Source of the DNA: Bog-366 sp963722555
GTDB taxonomy: Bacteria > Acidobacteriota > Terriglobia > UBA7540
Length of the DNA: 64,000 nt
Assembly: GCA_963722555.1 (NCBI GenBank)
Contig: CAVRNQ010000007.1
Coordinates: forward strand, 806,001-870,000
Reading direction: 5' to 3'
Below are positions 26,501 through 35,755 of this stretch, in pieces (the first letter of the stretch is position 1; each line of letters opens with the position of its first letter). The position numbers were made by a program, and so were the translations under genes. The notes under the pieces were generated by a model. That model was not told the origin of the DNA and searched no databases. It saw nothing but the letters and a program-made list of their open reading frames with translations.

Positions 26501-27239
26501 GTTCCTGTTAGCCTCCTACACCTGGTCGAAACTACTCACCTCGGCGGTGGAGGGCACGCAGGCGAGTGCCTGGACGTGGAATGGGGTTCACGGCAATATC
26601 TCCCCATTCGAACGTAACCGCAACAAAGGTCTGGCCGCTGATGACGTGCCGCAGGTGTTGTCAGTGACCTGGGCTTACGATTTGCCTTTTGGTTCCGGCC
26701 AGCATTTTGTGAACAAGGGGGGATTCATGAACCGGCTGGTGGGAGGCTGGCAGATGAGTCACATCGCCCGTTTCTCCTCCGGCTTGCCCCTCTTCTTCCG
26801 GTCGGGTTACTGCAACATCCCCGGACAGTTTTCCATGGGATGCTTGCCCGGAATCATCCCCGGCCAAAGTGTTTGGGCGCAGAGTAAGGGTAGCTTCGAC
26901 CCCGGCAAGGGCCCCCTCTTCAACGTCAACGCCTTTGAGCCCTACCAGGTCCTGAGCGACTACCAGGGGTCCGGTTCCCGGATGACGTCGATACGCGGCT
27001 TCGGATTCCACGGCTGGAACATGGCGCTGATCAAGAACACCAAACTCACGGAGAAGCTCACCTTCCAGATTCGCGCCGAGTTCTTCAACCTGTGGAACTG
27101 GCATGTGTTTAATGATTCGGGCGAATGGGGCGGTCTGGCTTTCAACAACGACATTAACAGCTCCAGCTTCGGCAAGTGGAATACCGGCGACGTCACCGAC
27201 CCACGCAACATTCAGATCGGTGCACGCATTGAATTCTAA
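23595..27239 (+). CDS. TonB-dependent receptor 1 (carboxypeptidase-regulatory-like N-domain)
   Basis: 1214 residues; ATG 23595 follows GAGGAGG. Signal peptide to about residue 25 (HPGWAQ), a carboxypeptidase-regulatory-like beta domain (about 27-110, 'GVVTDPTGAAIPGAGITLTS'), a plug domain with 'INGGLQSGDEAELDGVSMQEG' and 'VTEVKVQTSNYAPQFGSTTSGV', then a long beta-barrel ending in the aromatic residue of 'IGARIEF', the usual signal for outer-membrane insertion. This is the acidobacterial oligosaccharide/peptide receptor type. No SusD gene adjoins; two TPR genes follow instead. Expression is probably LacI-controlled (operators at 23408). Confidence 0.92.
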   Translation: MQRKGVLLWFVVLLMLFLPHPGWAQNFNASVRGVVTDPTGAAIPGAGITLTSASAGATVQTTSGPDGSYSFANLMPGAYNLKVSARGFKDYVQNGLELAIAQTARQDVQLKVGAAIETVEVTASVSPMNFETPTQGGGIGPATLKELPLMVSSNPRSAIAFAILQPGISTGGRDSPYDARINGGLQSGDEAELDGVSMQEGFMSQNGMVSLYQDWPMTPDMVTEVKVQTSNYAPQFGSTTSGVLQAITKSGTNDYHFGGFEYTRNTWLNSRPFDAFNATDADGNEIPGTARPPIIQHNFGAFVGGSAKHVPKLWGNRLKTYFYVDFESFRTSGGVSRPTYTIPTSQERTGDFSDWKDAAGNLIPIYDPATTATNPNFNVDLPVSATNEPFTRQQFMGCDGAHPNVICSTDSRLVNSLAPQWFSYLPSTNLPGVLNDYALPKPVPDTILNKTNYWLITSDQYIGSKQQHHIKETIWYQGAPLKEISALPQALADETNSAPQYTNVERFSWDWTITPTMVNNFHFGYLDRNEGYGAVDAPFADKLPQIPGVVSHHVPPALTFSDYNGYGTNSGLNSLDVTRRPTAIPNDMLTWIRGKHQFSFGAEYRWIAGYVHDGTNEAGSFAFGRGETGLPGITSGNSMASFILEQVDSANYALRSISSDYPRQHAYTWYAGDTWKATPKLTIDYGIRWDEYSPFTEKFNRMTFFDPLGTNPGAGGLPGRLAYAGTQWGSASFGRTTPEHVWHKGFAPRLGLAYAFNSKNVVRAGYGIFYDQAFYPDWGGGIAQDGFTTTVSQTAATYAASPAMILHEGFAAPSSVPPFIDSSFDNGKTPLYRGFDANRLPYAQQWNLSVEHQFTHNFYINAAYVANKGTRLPSRNVPINVLNPSLLSMGAKLDATFTSGQTSLDGVPIPYAGWVDQINAGGNCTPTVAQALLPYPQYCGTMFSVDENAGSSVYHSLQVKAEKQMSHGMFLLASYTWSKLLTSAVEGTQASAWTWNGVHGNISPFERNRNKGLAADDVPQVLSVTWAYDLPFGSGQHFVNKGGFMNRLVGGWQMSHIARFSSGLPLFFRSGYCNIPGQFSMGCLPGIIPGQSVWAQSKGSFDPGKGPLFNVNAFEPYQVLSDYQGSGSRMTSIRGFGFHGWNMALIKNTKLTEKLTFQIRAEFFNLWNWHVFNDSGEWGGLAFNNDINSSSFGKWNTGDVTDPRNIQIGARIEF

Positions 27240-27294
27240 CCACGGCGGCGGCTTCTGCAGGCCTGCAAAAGCCTGAAGCCGCTGCTGCCTAACC

Positions 27295-27358
27295 AAACAA
27301 GGGTACGCTCCGGCCGCATCCGATCCTCCCGTCATGGCTGAGCGTACCCTTTGTTTTT
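27295..27358 (+). terminator. intrinsic terminator after receptor 1
   Basis: AAACAAGGGTACGCTC (27295-27310) pairs with GAGCGTACCCTTTGTTT (27340-27356), one T bulged, and the stem runs into a T-rich tail (TTTGTTTTT). It lies 56 bases after the receptor stop codon and would separate it from the TPR genes downstream. Confidence 0.75.
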
Positions 27359-27445
27359 CCGCGTGCCCCGTCTCCGGCTAATCGAGCCACCGGTAGTGGT
27401 GCAGTTCAGAATCACGCATTTTCGCCGAGCCACGATCAAGATCCA

Positions 27446-27560
27446 GACCACCCCGTCGCCTGCGGCGCCACCCCTCCTAAGCTTGGGAGTGGACTCCTTT
27501 TCCTGGCCGGGCAAGACTCTACTCCTGGTTCAGGAGGGGCGCCCGAAGGGCGGGGTGGTC
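27446..27560. repeat. imperfect inverted repeat between receptor 1 and TPR gene
   Basis: GACCACCCCGTCG...CACCCCTCCT (27446-27478) faces AGGAGGGGCGCCC...GGGGTGGTC (27532-27560). The arms pair over most of their ~30 bases. No ORF; another small palindromic element of the genome. Confidence 0.6.
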
Positions 27561-27833
27561 GCTTATGATTTCGAAGATGCACCACCGCTGAGCCGCCCTG
27601 CTTCTTGACCCGCCGCACCTGGTGTTCTAATATCCAGCGCGGAGCGAAGCCTTGGCTGCGATCCGGGCTTGTCCAAATTGGGGCCGATCGGGCGGACGGT
27701 GAACTGTGGCTCCGCCGCCGGGTGTCACGAAAACAGCCGACGGGTTGAGTGTGCCGGAGGCGGGTTTTCACCTTCGTGGGCGGGCCCGAGACGCAGGGTG
27801 GCTGACAGGCCACGCCCGGAGAACAGGCCGTCG

Positions 27834-28802
27834 ATGAAAAAGAGATGGGCTTGGGGTGGCACGCGCAGCTTGGCGAGGGCGGGCCTGTGCCTGCTCGCCC
27901 TGGCCGTTACGCTCGGGAAGCCCACTGCCTTGCGGGGAGAAGCAGGGAACGAGCTGCAAGACGGAACCAAGGCGCTTTACACCGGCCAGTACCAACAGGC
28001 GAGGATGCTAGCCTCTGGATACCTGCAGGCCCATCCCCAGGACGCCTCCGCCCACATCCTGCTGGCGCGGGCGGAGATTGCGCTGGGCCAGTACCAGCCT
28101 GCCTACGAAGCTTTGCGGAAGGCTTGGGAGTTGAACCCCTCGAACCTGGATGCCCTCTATTACCTGGAAAGACTCTCGAACCTCCTTTCCCAGATGGAGT
28201 TCCGGCAGTTGCTGGAGACGTCGCCCGATTCTTTCCGGACTCACCAGTTGCTGGCGGAATCGTACCTGGCCCGCAACGACCGGGAGAATGCGGAGAAAGA
28301 GTATCAAGCCGCCGGGAAGGCGAACCCGAAGTCGGTGGAGATCCTGGACGCGCTCGGAGACCTGATGCGATCCGAGTACAAGTTTAACGAGGCCCAGGAC
28401 TATTACGCGCGCGCTGCCAAGCTTTCTCCCCGGGACTACGCCAGTGCTTACGGCGCGGGCGCCTGCTACCTCTTTCAACATAATCCCCAACGGGCCATCG
28501 AGAATTTCCAGCGGGCAGTCGCCATCAATCCGGACTCGGCCACCGCGCGCTTGGCGCTGGGTGACGGCTTGTTGCGGGTGGATCGCACGGAGGCCGGGAT
28601 CGCCGAATTGCAGGCCGCGATCAGGCTCAATCCTGACATTCGACAGGCCTACACGCTTTTGGCCCACGCCTATCAGAAACTGGGCCAGACGCGCGAGGCG
28701 CAGCAAGCTCTCGCAAAAGATCGGGAGTTGGCGCGGGAAGAGGCGAGAGGGGCCGAAGCTGAGAACGCGGACGAAAGCGCTTCCCCCGCCAAGCCACAAT
28801 AG
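27834..28802 (+). CDS. secreted tetratricopeptide-repeat protein
   Basis: 322 residues from ATG 27834. MKKRWAWGGTRSLARAGLCL and the following hydrophobic stretch form a signal peptide. About seven TPR units follow, such as 'ALYTGQYQQARMLASGYLQAHP', 'ASAYGAGACYLFQHNPQRAI' and 'RQAYTLLAHAYQKLGQTREA', ending in an acidic tail. It lies 44 bases before the next TPR gene and is probably co-transcribed with it. It sits between two receptor genes; a periplasmic role in the same uptake process is inferred. Confidence 0.82.
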   Translation: MKKRWAWGGTRSLARAGLCLLALAVTLGKPTALRGEAGNELQDGTKALYTGQYQQARMLASGYLQAHPQDASAHILLARAEIALGQYQPAYEALRKAWELNPSNLDALYYLERLSNLLSQMEFRQLLETSPDSFRTHQLLAESYLARNDRENAEKEYQAAGKANPKSVEILDALGDLMRSEYKFNEAQDYYARAAKLSPRDYASAYGAGACYLFQHNPQRAIENFQRAVAINPDSATARLALGDGLLRVDRTEAGIAELQAAIRLNPDIRQAYTLLAHAYQKLGQTREAQQALAKDRELAREEARGAEAENADESASPAKPQ

Positions 28803-28845
28803 CCGCTTCGAGCGATTTCCTGAACTGCGGAGATGGAAGCCTGGC

Positions 28846-29736
28846 ATGACCCATCCGTCAATCGTCCCACAGCCCCGGCGAAGGACGCACATTCTTCAGG
28901 TCACGGGGATCGTCTGTCTTGCGGGCCTCCTCTTGGGCGGCAGTGCGTCGGCACAACAGGACCTTCCCGAAGCGCTGCGCGAAGTATTCCGGGCCGGGGT
29001 CGCCGCGGAGAAGGCAGGACACTTGGATGAAGCCGAGAAGGATTTCCAGAGTGTGATCCGGCAGGGTGGCAAGGTTGCCTTCGTCCACCACAACCTCGGC
29101 ACCGTTTATCAGCAACGCGGCGACCACGCCCGGGCGATAGCCGAGTTTCGCGAGGCCATTCGCTTGCAAGCGGAATTTGCCCCGCCGCACATTCTTCTGG
29201 GAGCCAGCTTGCTGGCCACGCATAAGGTTCCCGAAGCCATCCGCGAGCTTGAGCGCGCCGTAGAACTGGCGCCCCGGGAACCTACGGCTCGTTTGGAACT
29301 GGCCAGAGCTTACGAGTCGGCTGGAAATCCGGTAGGAATGGTGGACCAGTATCGGATCCTGTACAAGATCGCTCCCCGGGACCCGGAGTACACCTACCAG
29401 ATGGGCCAAGCGTACCTGAAACTCTCCCAGTGGTGTCTCGAGGAAATCCGGCGACTTGCTCCCCAGTCTCCACGGATGTACGAGAGTCTGGCCGAAGCAC
29501 TTCTCGGCCAAGGGCAGACCGACCGGGCAATTCGCGCCTTCCAGCGCGCCGCCCAGTCAGACCCCAAGCTCCCCGGTATCCACTTGGCCCTTGCGCAGAT
29601 TTACCTCGAACAGAACCGGATCGAGGAGGCTCGCCGCGAAATCGAGCAGGAACTTGACTTGGTCCCAGAAAGCGCGGCGGCGAAGGCCCTCCAGGAGCGG
29701 ATCTCCTCCCGGCAAGGTCAAGGCAGGACCCCCTGA
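28846..29736 (+). CDS. secreted tetratricopeptide-repeat protein
   Basis: 296 residues; ATG 28846 has GGAAG upstream. Arg-rich start and signal peptide ending in GGSASAQQ. TPR units include 'AFVHHNLGTVYQQRGDHARAI', 'APPHILLGASLLATHKVPEAI' and 'PGIHLALAQIYLEQNRIEEA'. It is a companion of the preceding TPR gene, with different sequence, so not a recent duplicate. The gene in the same frame could be extended upstream only into the preceding gene, where it would overlap without a signal peptide. Confidence 0.82.
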   Translation: MTHPSIVPQPRRRTHILQVTGIVCLAGLLLGGSASAQQDLPEALREVFRAGVAAEKAGHLDEAEKDFQSVIRQGGKVAFVHHNLGTVYQQRGDHARAIAEFREAIRLQAEFAPPHILLGASLLATHKVPEAIRELERAVELAPREPTARLELARAYESAGNPVGMVDQYRILYKIAPRDPEYTYQMGQAYLKLSQWCLEEIRRLAPQSPRMYESLAEALLGQGQTDRAIRAFQRAAQSDPKLPGIHLALAQIYLEQNRIEEARREIEQELDLVPESAAAKALQERISSRQGQGRTP

Positions 29737-29946
29737 TTCCCTCCCCCCTGCTGATCCGCCGACTCGCACGCGTTTGCGGCGGGCGTGCCAGGGACTGCTT
29801 GCTGCTCCTCCGCGTTGTGACCCTCCCCCTGCGGCGCGGCGAGCGAAAAAACTTGCCTTTGCCCAACCTCCCCATCATCTCAAAGCAGGAGTAATCGGAA
29901 AAGTCTTTTGATTTAGTTTGATGTTTCTCCTGTTGGATGTTTTTCC

Positions 29947-29975
29947 TTGACATTCGAAATTCCCCCTGTGAGTAT
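29947..29975 (+). promoter_or_regulatory. probable promoter of receptor 2
   Basis: CCTTGACA places a consensus -35 at 29947-29952; at 17 bases lies GAGTAT (29970-29975), and TATGCT at 29973 is an alternative. The -10 is weak. The leader to ATG 30380 would be about 400 bases, unusually long, with no ORF seen in it. I see no AA.CG.TT LacI core near this promoter. Confidence 0.4.
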
Positions 29976-30379
29976 GCTGCCGCATATCGGTCGATTGTCT
30001 GTGCTGATGTCCTGTTCTGGCTCGGGGGTCGTGGGTCTGAGTGGCGTTGCTCCTTTTGCAGCGGAGGGCGCCACGACTGTCGGAATTAGGGTTGGTGTTT
30101 GAGGCTGTCGGATTCCCAGGAGGGGAGGCAGGCGCCTAAGCTGCCAGCTCCGCTGAGCCCATGTACTGACCGCAAGAGGCTGCTCCCACCTTGGAAACCA
30201 ACCTGACAACAAGTCGCTAAGGCAGGCGAGCAATCGTAACAATGATAGAAAACCCTGTTCGTAGCGGAACGAACTAACAGAAGAAGGTTGTCTGGCAACG
30301 GGGGGCACAACCCACGGGAAGTCTTGACCGCGGCTTTTTGCATGCTCCCGAAGGGCAGGCCCGTGAAAGGAGAAGGATC

Positions 30380-33300
30380 ATGAGAAAGTGGATGCTCAAA
30401 TTCGTCTTGACGGCGCCGCTGTTCCTGCTGCTTCTTCCAGGACAGACGTGTGCACAGAGTTTCAACGCCACGATCAGTGGCATGATCACGGACCCGTCGG
30501 GTGCGGCGATTCCTGGAGCCAAACTCACCCTGCGAGCCCTGAGTACAAACACGACCGCGACGACCGCCGCGGGCGCCGATGGGCTGTACTCGTTTCCCAA
30601 TCTCGTTGCCGGCGGCTTTGAACTGACGGTGCAAGCGCCGGGGTTCAAGGACTTCGTGCAACATGGAATCGTGTTGCGCATCAATGAACAGGCCCGCCTG
30701 GATGTTGCGCTCCAGGTGGGTCAGGCGTTCCAAACCGTGACGGTCTCCTCCAATGCTTCGCCTCTCAATTACGAGAATGCTCAACTGGCGGAGGGCGTCA
30801 CACCCGAGGCCCTGCGCGATCTGCCTCTCTTGCTCTCCGGAAACATCCGTTCCGCCGCGCAATTCGCCGTCCTGATGCCCGGGGTGAACACCGGAACCGG
30901 CAACGGCGCTTACGACGCGCGCATCAATGGTGGCCAGCAATCCGGCGACGAGGCGACGCTGGATGGCGTCACGATGCAGGATTCCATGAACAGCCAGAGC
31001 GGCATGACGGAAGCTTACACGGACCACCCCATGTCGCCCGACTCCATTAGCGAGATCAGTGTGCTGACCTCCAACTACGAACCGCAGTACGGCAGCACGA
31101 CCTCGGGGGTCATTGCGGCGGTGACCAAGTCAGGGAGCAGTGAGTTCCACGGGGTGGCTTACGAGTTCGCCCGCAACGCCGCCCTCAACGCGCGCCAGTT
31201 CGGAGTGCCCGACCGTTCTCCCGACATCGAGAACGACTTTGGAGGAACTATCGGGGGCCCCGTCAAGATCCCCAAGCTCGCCTGGGGCGGGCGCAAGAAG
31301 ACTTATTTCTTTGCTAGCTACGAGATGTTCCATATTCGCGGGGGAGCCAGTACGCCCGTTATAAGCATTCCGTCCGCTAAGGAACGCCAGGGGGATTTCA
31401 GTGATTGGGTGGACAGCACGGGCAACCGGATTCCTGTTTACGATCCGGCGACGACGCGTGCCAATCCGGCCTACAATCCCGCCCAGGCCGTCGGCCCCAC
31501 GAACCTGCCCTATTTACGTGACCAGTTCACGGGTTGTGATGGCGGCCAGCCCAACGTTATATGTGCCACGGACCCGCGCCTGGCGAATTCACTGGCCAAG
31601 CAGTGGTTCCAATTCCTGCCCACGCCCACCTTCTCAGGACCCCTGAATAATTACGTAGTGCCGGTGCCGGTCCCCAACACGGTATTTGCTGACTCCAGCC
31701 TGTTGGACACGCGCGTGGACCACTACCTGGGTGAGAAGGACCACTTCACCGCCACGGTGCATTATCATGGTTCGGCAGGTTCATCCGCTTCCCGGCTGCC
31801 CAAGCCCCTCGCCACCGAGCAGCCCTACGGTGTCAACTACGGGTTCCTCGACCGGGCCAGTTGGGATCACACCTTCGCTCCCACGCTGCTGAACAATCTG
31901 AACCTTGGCTACAACACCGAAAACATCATCGCCACCTGCCTGGATAAGCCTTACGCCGATAAGGTTCCACAGATTGCGGGTGTGGCCAGTCACGACCTGC
32001 CGCCCATCATCAGCTTGGGGGGATTTCTCCAGTTTGGCTGCACCGGCGATGCGAAGGAACAAAGGCCGGAGGAAGTGATGAACGACCTGCTTACCTGGGT
32101 GCGCGGCAAGCATACCCTGAAGTTCGGCGGTGAAATCCGCAAGATGGGATACAACAACACCGGACCTTACGATGAGTCCGGCACGTTCAACTTCTCCGAG
32201 GGTGAAACCGGCCTGAGCGGAATCATCAGCGGCAATTCCATCGCCAGTTTTCTGTTGGGCCAGGTGGACAGCGCCACTGCGGGCTTCCAGACGGTGACCA
32301 GCCAGTACCCACGCGGCAGCCAGTGGAGTCTCTATGCGGGTGACACCTACAAGGTCACGTCGAAACTGAGTATCAACTACGGCATCCGCTGGGATGTCTC
32401 CACGCCGGCCACCGAGAAATTTGACAACCTCTCATTCTTCGACCCCGTCGGCACGAACCCCGAGGCCGGACGTCCCGGCCGGCTGGCTTTTGCCGGAACC
32501 AAGTGGGGCTCGGCGAGTTTTGGGAGCAAGCATCCGGAAAACACCTGGTTCAAAGGCGTGGCGCCGCGCCTGGGTGTCGCTTACGCTCTCAGCCACAAGA
32601 CGGTCATCCGCAGCGGTTACGGCATCTTCTATGCTAACGCCTACTATCCGGGATGGAACGGCGGGGTCTCGCAAGATGGCTTCGCCGCCAATCCAACTTT
32701 CTCGAGTTCCCTGGGGGGTCTGCAGGCCGCGTTCCTGCTCGACAACGGGTTCCCGCAGAACTTCCCGAGGCCGCCTTTCATCGACGCCTCCGCGGACAAC
32801 GGCAGCGGCAGCATCAACTATCGCCCCTTCGACGCGAACCGCCTGCCTTATGCACAGCAGTGGAACCTGACCGTGGAGCATCAGTTCACCAGCAACTTCT
32901 ATGTTAACGCCTCTTACGTTGGGAACAAGGGTACGCGGCTACTGTCCCAGGTGGCTCCGCTGAACGCCCTTGACCCCAGTCTGCTTTCCCGGGGGCAGCA
33001 ACTCTTTGATGCCTTCACGCCCGGGCAGGCCGCGCTGGATAACGTGTCCGCGCCTTACGCCAACTGGGCGGGTGAATCGCAATGTACGGCGTACGTGGCC
33101 CAGGCGCTCCTGCCTTATCCACAGTATTGCAGCTCGCTCTTCGGTCAGAATGAGAACGCCGGCGGTTCCACCTACCACTCCTTCCAGGTGAAGGCGGAGA
33201 ACCGTTTCTCACACGGCATCTGGCTGCTGGCCGCTTACACGTCCTCCAAGCTTCTCACTAACACGGACAATGTGCAGACCGAGAGTCTGGCGTGGAGCGG

Positions 33301-33952
33301 CGCGCACGGAGTGATCTCGCCCTTCGAGCGGCGCCGTAACAAGGGGCTTTCCGTGGATGATGTCCCGCAAATCCTTTCCCTGGCGCTGACCTACGAACTC
33401 CCCGTCGGCCGGGGGAAGCGGTTCCTGGACCACGCCGGAGTCTTGAACAAAGCAGTGGGCGGCTGGCAGATTTCCACTATTGCCCGCTTTACCGCCGGCA
33501 CCCCGCTGTTCTTCCGTTCTGGCACCTGCAACATCCCGAGCCAGTTCGCGGAGGGCTGCCTCCCGGCGATTTTGCCGGGCGCCGACCCCTGGGCGCAATC
33601 GAAGGGCAGTTTCGATCCCAGCAAACCGCTTCTTAACGTGAGCGCTTTCGAGAACCCCAACAGCTTTAATTTTTACGCCGGCCAGGGTCCCCGCATGTCA
33701 AACCTGCGCGGGTTCGGTTACCACAACGAAGACCTCAGCCTGGTGAAGAACACCAAGCTGACCGAGCGCGTGGGTATCCAGTTCCGGGCGGAGTTTTTCA
33801 ATGCTTGGAACTGGCACGTTTACGACTGCACGAGCCAATGTGAGGGCACGCTGGCGTTCGACAACGACGTGGCGAGCCCGAGCTTTGGCATGTGGAACGG
33901 CCAGGTCAGCACGCCGCGCAACATCCAGTTCGGCTTGAAGTTGATCTACTAA
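30380..33952 (+). CDS. TonB-dependent receptor 2 (carboxypeptidase-regulatory-like N-domain)
   Basis: 1190 residues; ATG 30380 follows AAGGAGAAGG. Signal peptide ends in QTCAQS; regulatory-like domain 'GMITDPSGAAIPGAKLTLRA'; plug with 'RINGGQQSGDEATLDGVTMQ' and 'SEISVLTSNYEPQYGSTTSGV'; barrel ending 'FGLKLIY' with terminal aromatic. It is a paralogue of receptors 1 and 3, with many matching blocks ('PYAQQWNLTVEHQF', 'ALLPYPQYCSSLFGQNENAG'). The alpha-galactosidase-like hydrolase starts 174 bases downstream, suggesting galactoside uptake. Confidence 0.92.
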   Translation: MRKWMLKFVLTAPLFLLLLPGQTCAQSFNATISGMITDPSGAAIPGAKLTLRALSTNTTATTAAGADGLYSFPNLVAGGFELTVQAPGFKDFVQHGIVLRINEQARLDVALQVGQAFQTVTVSSNASPLNYENAQLAEGVTPEALRDLPLLLSGNIRSAAQFAVLMPGVNTGTGNGAYDARINGGQQSGDEATLDGVTMQDSMNSQSGMTEAYTDHPMSPDSISEISVLTSNYEPQYGSTTSGVIAAVTKSGSSEFHGVAYEFARNAALNARQFGVPDRSPDIENDFGGTIGGPVKIPKLAWGGRKKTYFFASYEMFHIRGGASTPVISIPSAKERQGDFSDWVDSTGNRIPVYDPATTRANPAYNPAQAVGPTNLPYLRDQFTGCDGGQPNVICATDPRLANSLAKQWFQFLPTPTFSGPLNNYVVPVPVPNTVFADSSLLDTRVDHYLGEKDHFTATVHYHGSAGSSASRLPKPLATEQPYGVNYGFLDRASWDHTFAPTLLNNLNLGYNTENIIATCLDKPYADKVPQIAGVASHDLPPIISLGGFLQFGCTGDAKEQRPEEVMNDLLTWVRGKHTLKFGGEIRKMGYNNTGPYDESGTFNFSEGETGLSGIISGNSIASFLLGQVDSATAGFQTVTSQYPRGSQWSLYAGDTYKVTSKLSINYGIRWDVSTPATEKFDNLSFFDPVGTNPEAGRPGRLAFAGTKWGSASFGSKHPENTWFKGVAPRLGVAYALSHKTVIRSGYGIFYANAYYPGWNGGVSQDGFAANPTFSSSLGGLQAAFLLDNGFPQNFPRPPFIDASADNGSGSINYRPFDANRLPYAQQWNLTVEHQFTSNFYVNASYVGNKGTRLLSQVAPLNALDPSLLSRGQQLFDAFTPGQAALDNVSAPYANWAGESQCTAYVAQALLPYPQYCSSLFGQNENAGGSTYHSFQVKAENRFSHGIWLLAAYTSSKLLTNTDNVQTESLAWSGAHGVISPFERRRNKGLSVDDVPQILSLALTYELPVGRGKRFLDHAGVLNKAVGGWQISTIARFTAGTPLFFRSGTCNIPSQFAEGCLPAILPGADPWAQSKGSFDPSKPLLNVSAFENPNSFNFYAGQGPRMSNLRGFGYHNEDLSLVKNTKLTERVGIQFRAEFFNAWNWHVYDCTSQCEGTLAFDNDVASPSFGMWNGQVSTPRNIQFGLKLIY

Positions 33953-33955
33953 GCC

Positions 33956-33965
33956 GAAACGTTTC
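33956..33965 (+). promoter_or_regulatory. candidate LacI-type operator
   Basis: Perfect 10-base palindrome GAAACGTTTC, four bases after the receptor 2 stop codon and 161 bases before the hydrolase start. The AA.CG.TT core is that of LacI-family operators. One short palindrome can occur by chance, so this is tentative. Confidence 0.35.
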
Positions 33966-34126
33966 TCTCCACGCCAGGGGGCGTCTTTCCACGGAAGGGC
34001 GTCCCCGGGCGCATCCCTCTTGCCGTCTTTTCTTGCCATGTCGGCTCTCTCCTTTACGCGCGCTCCCTCCCACTCGTGTGTCACGAATCGGGCCGCGCCT
34101 GCAAAGAAGGCCGGGGTAGGTTATCG

Positions 34127-35755
34127 ATGAAAACCCTTCGCTACATGATGGTGGCCGTCAGTTTCGCGCTGCTATTCTCATCTCCAGCCGCCGCCCAACA
34201 GGGTCCGGTGCAAGTCGCCCGGCAGGAAGACCGCATCACGCTTTCGAACGATTACCTGGAGCGCGTGTTGCAGGTCACGAAAGGAACCCTGAGTTCCGAA
34301 CAATTCACGAACCGGCTTTCTCATCGGACCTACACCCTGAGCGGCGATGAGTTCGAAATCGATCTCGTCTTTGGCCAGTTGAAGCGCGACGACGAGAACC
34401 CGCAGCCGATTTCCTCCCGCGATCTCAAGGTTTCCAACCTGGAGACCGCCGACACCACGCAGGGGGGGCGGCGAATCCTCATCCACTTTGAGCCTCGCCA
34501 TCCCATTTCGGACTACACAGGATTGCAAGTCACCGCCGTCTATGAATTGAACCCAGGTGATTTCTACACTCGCCAGGGAATCCAGTTAAAGACAACGGGA
34601 AAGGGAACGATCTTCCTCCATGCGGTGTGGCCGCACGTGAATCACTGGTCGCCCTCGCCCTTCCGCCTAGGCGGCCTGGGACAACCGCTGCTTTCCGACG
34701 ATCTTTTCCTGGGATTGGAATATCCTTCCAGCCTAAATACCGAGAGCCGCGGGGATGTGAAGCTGGGATCGATCGTGGGACGGAATATCCCCCCCGAGGG
34801 GTTTACGAGCGAACCGGTAGTGTTGGGAGTCGCGTCCGCGGGGAACGCCCATGCGGCGTTCATGGAATACGTGCAGCGTATTAGAATGACGCCTCCTCGC
34901 CTGTTCATCCTCTTCAACACCTGGTACGACTTGCAGGGCACGGTGATGAACTCCGAAAACGTCCTTGAGCGAATTCCCGTTCTGAAAGAGAATCTCCTGC
35001 GCCCGTATTCCCTGAACCTCGACAGCTTTGTTCTGGATGATGGCTGGGACGACCCGAAGAATCTCTGGCGAATCGACAAGCAGCGCTTCCCGGGCGAGTT
35101 CCACGACCTTGTGGCGGCGCTCGAAAGCCACCACAGCAAGCTGGGAATCTGGTTTGGTCCTTTGGGAGGCTACGGCGGCGCCCCCGCCACGGACCGTGCG
35201 GTGCGTATCGCGGCGGGCAGGCGCCTGGGCATGGAAGTGAATTCCAACGACGAATATTTCTGTTTGGCGGGAAAGAACTATGGCCCCTACCTGCGCGACT
35301 CCATGCTGGGGATGATCCGGGACTACGGAGTGAATTACTTCAAGCTCGACGGGATTCCTTTCGCGTGCAGCGAACCCGATCATGGGCATCCGGTGGGTAT
35401 ATATTCGCGGGAAGCCTACGTGCGGAGCGTCATTGACCTGGTAAGAGCGTTGCACGCCACAAACCCACAGGCGTTCATCGGGCTCGCCACCGGACCGTGG
35501 CTCAGCCCCTGGTGGCTGCGCTATGCCGACACGGTGGACTACGGCGGCGAGGACTTCGCTTATCTGGACGCCGTTCCCTCCTTCAGCGCCCGCCAGAGCG
35601 CCATGAGCTACAACGATTCGGTGCTTTACCGCAACTACGCTGTGAGGCACCTCGAGTTCCCCATGTCGTCACTCGACGGGGAAGGAATCATCAAGGGAAC
35701 CTATAACCTGCTGGGGGGGAGAACGAACCGCAGGAGGATTGGCAAGACGCCGTGA
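34127..35755 (+). CDS. alpha-galactosidase-like glycoside hydrolase, N-terminal and catalytic part
   Basis: 542 codons from ATG 34127. Signal peptide (MKTLRYMMVAVSFALLFSSPAAAQQ), a beta-sandwich N-domain, then a TIM barrel with GH36/GH27-like motifs: 'NLDSFVLDDGWDD' and 'YGVNYFKLDGI', whose Asp would be the nucleophile, and 'ATGPWLSPWWLRYADTVDYGGEDF'. The family normally continues with more barrel and a C-terminal beta domain; here the frame runs into 'GGRTNRRRIGKTP' and stops just after a run of seven G (35713-35719). The continuation is in the -1 frame from 35719. Read together they make one enzyme of about 910 residues. The subfamily is uncertain. Confidence 0.75.
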   Translation: MKTLRYMMVAVSFALLFSSPAAAQQGPVQVARQEDRITLSNDYLERVLQVTKGTLSSEQFTNRLSHRTYTLSGDEFEIDLVFGQLKRDDENPQPISSRDLKVSNLETADTTQGGRRILIHFEPRHPISDYTGLQVTAVYELNPGDFYTRQGIQLKTTGKGTIFLHAVWPHVNHWSPSPFRLGGLGQPLLSDDLFLGLEYPSSLNTESRGDVKLGSIVGRNIPPEGFTSEPVVLGVASAGNAHAAFMEYVQRIRMTPPRLFILFNTWYDLQGTVMNSENVLERIPVLKENLLRPYSLNLDSFVLDDGWDDPKNLWRIDKQRFPGEFHDLVAALESHHSKLGIWFGPLGGYGGAPATDRAVRIAAGRRLGMEVNSNDEYFCLAGKNYGPYLRDSMLGMIRDYGVNYFKLDGIPFACSEPDHGHPVGIYSREAYVRSVIDLVRALHATNPQAFIGLATGPWLSPWWLRYADTVDYGGEDFAYLDAVPSFSARQSAMSYNDSVLYRNYAVRHLEFPMSSLDGEGIIKGTYNLLGGRTNRRRIGKTP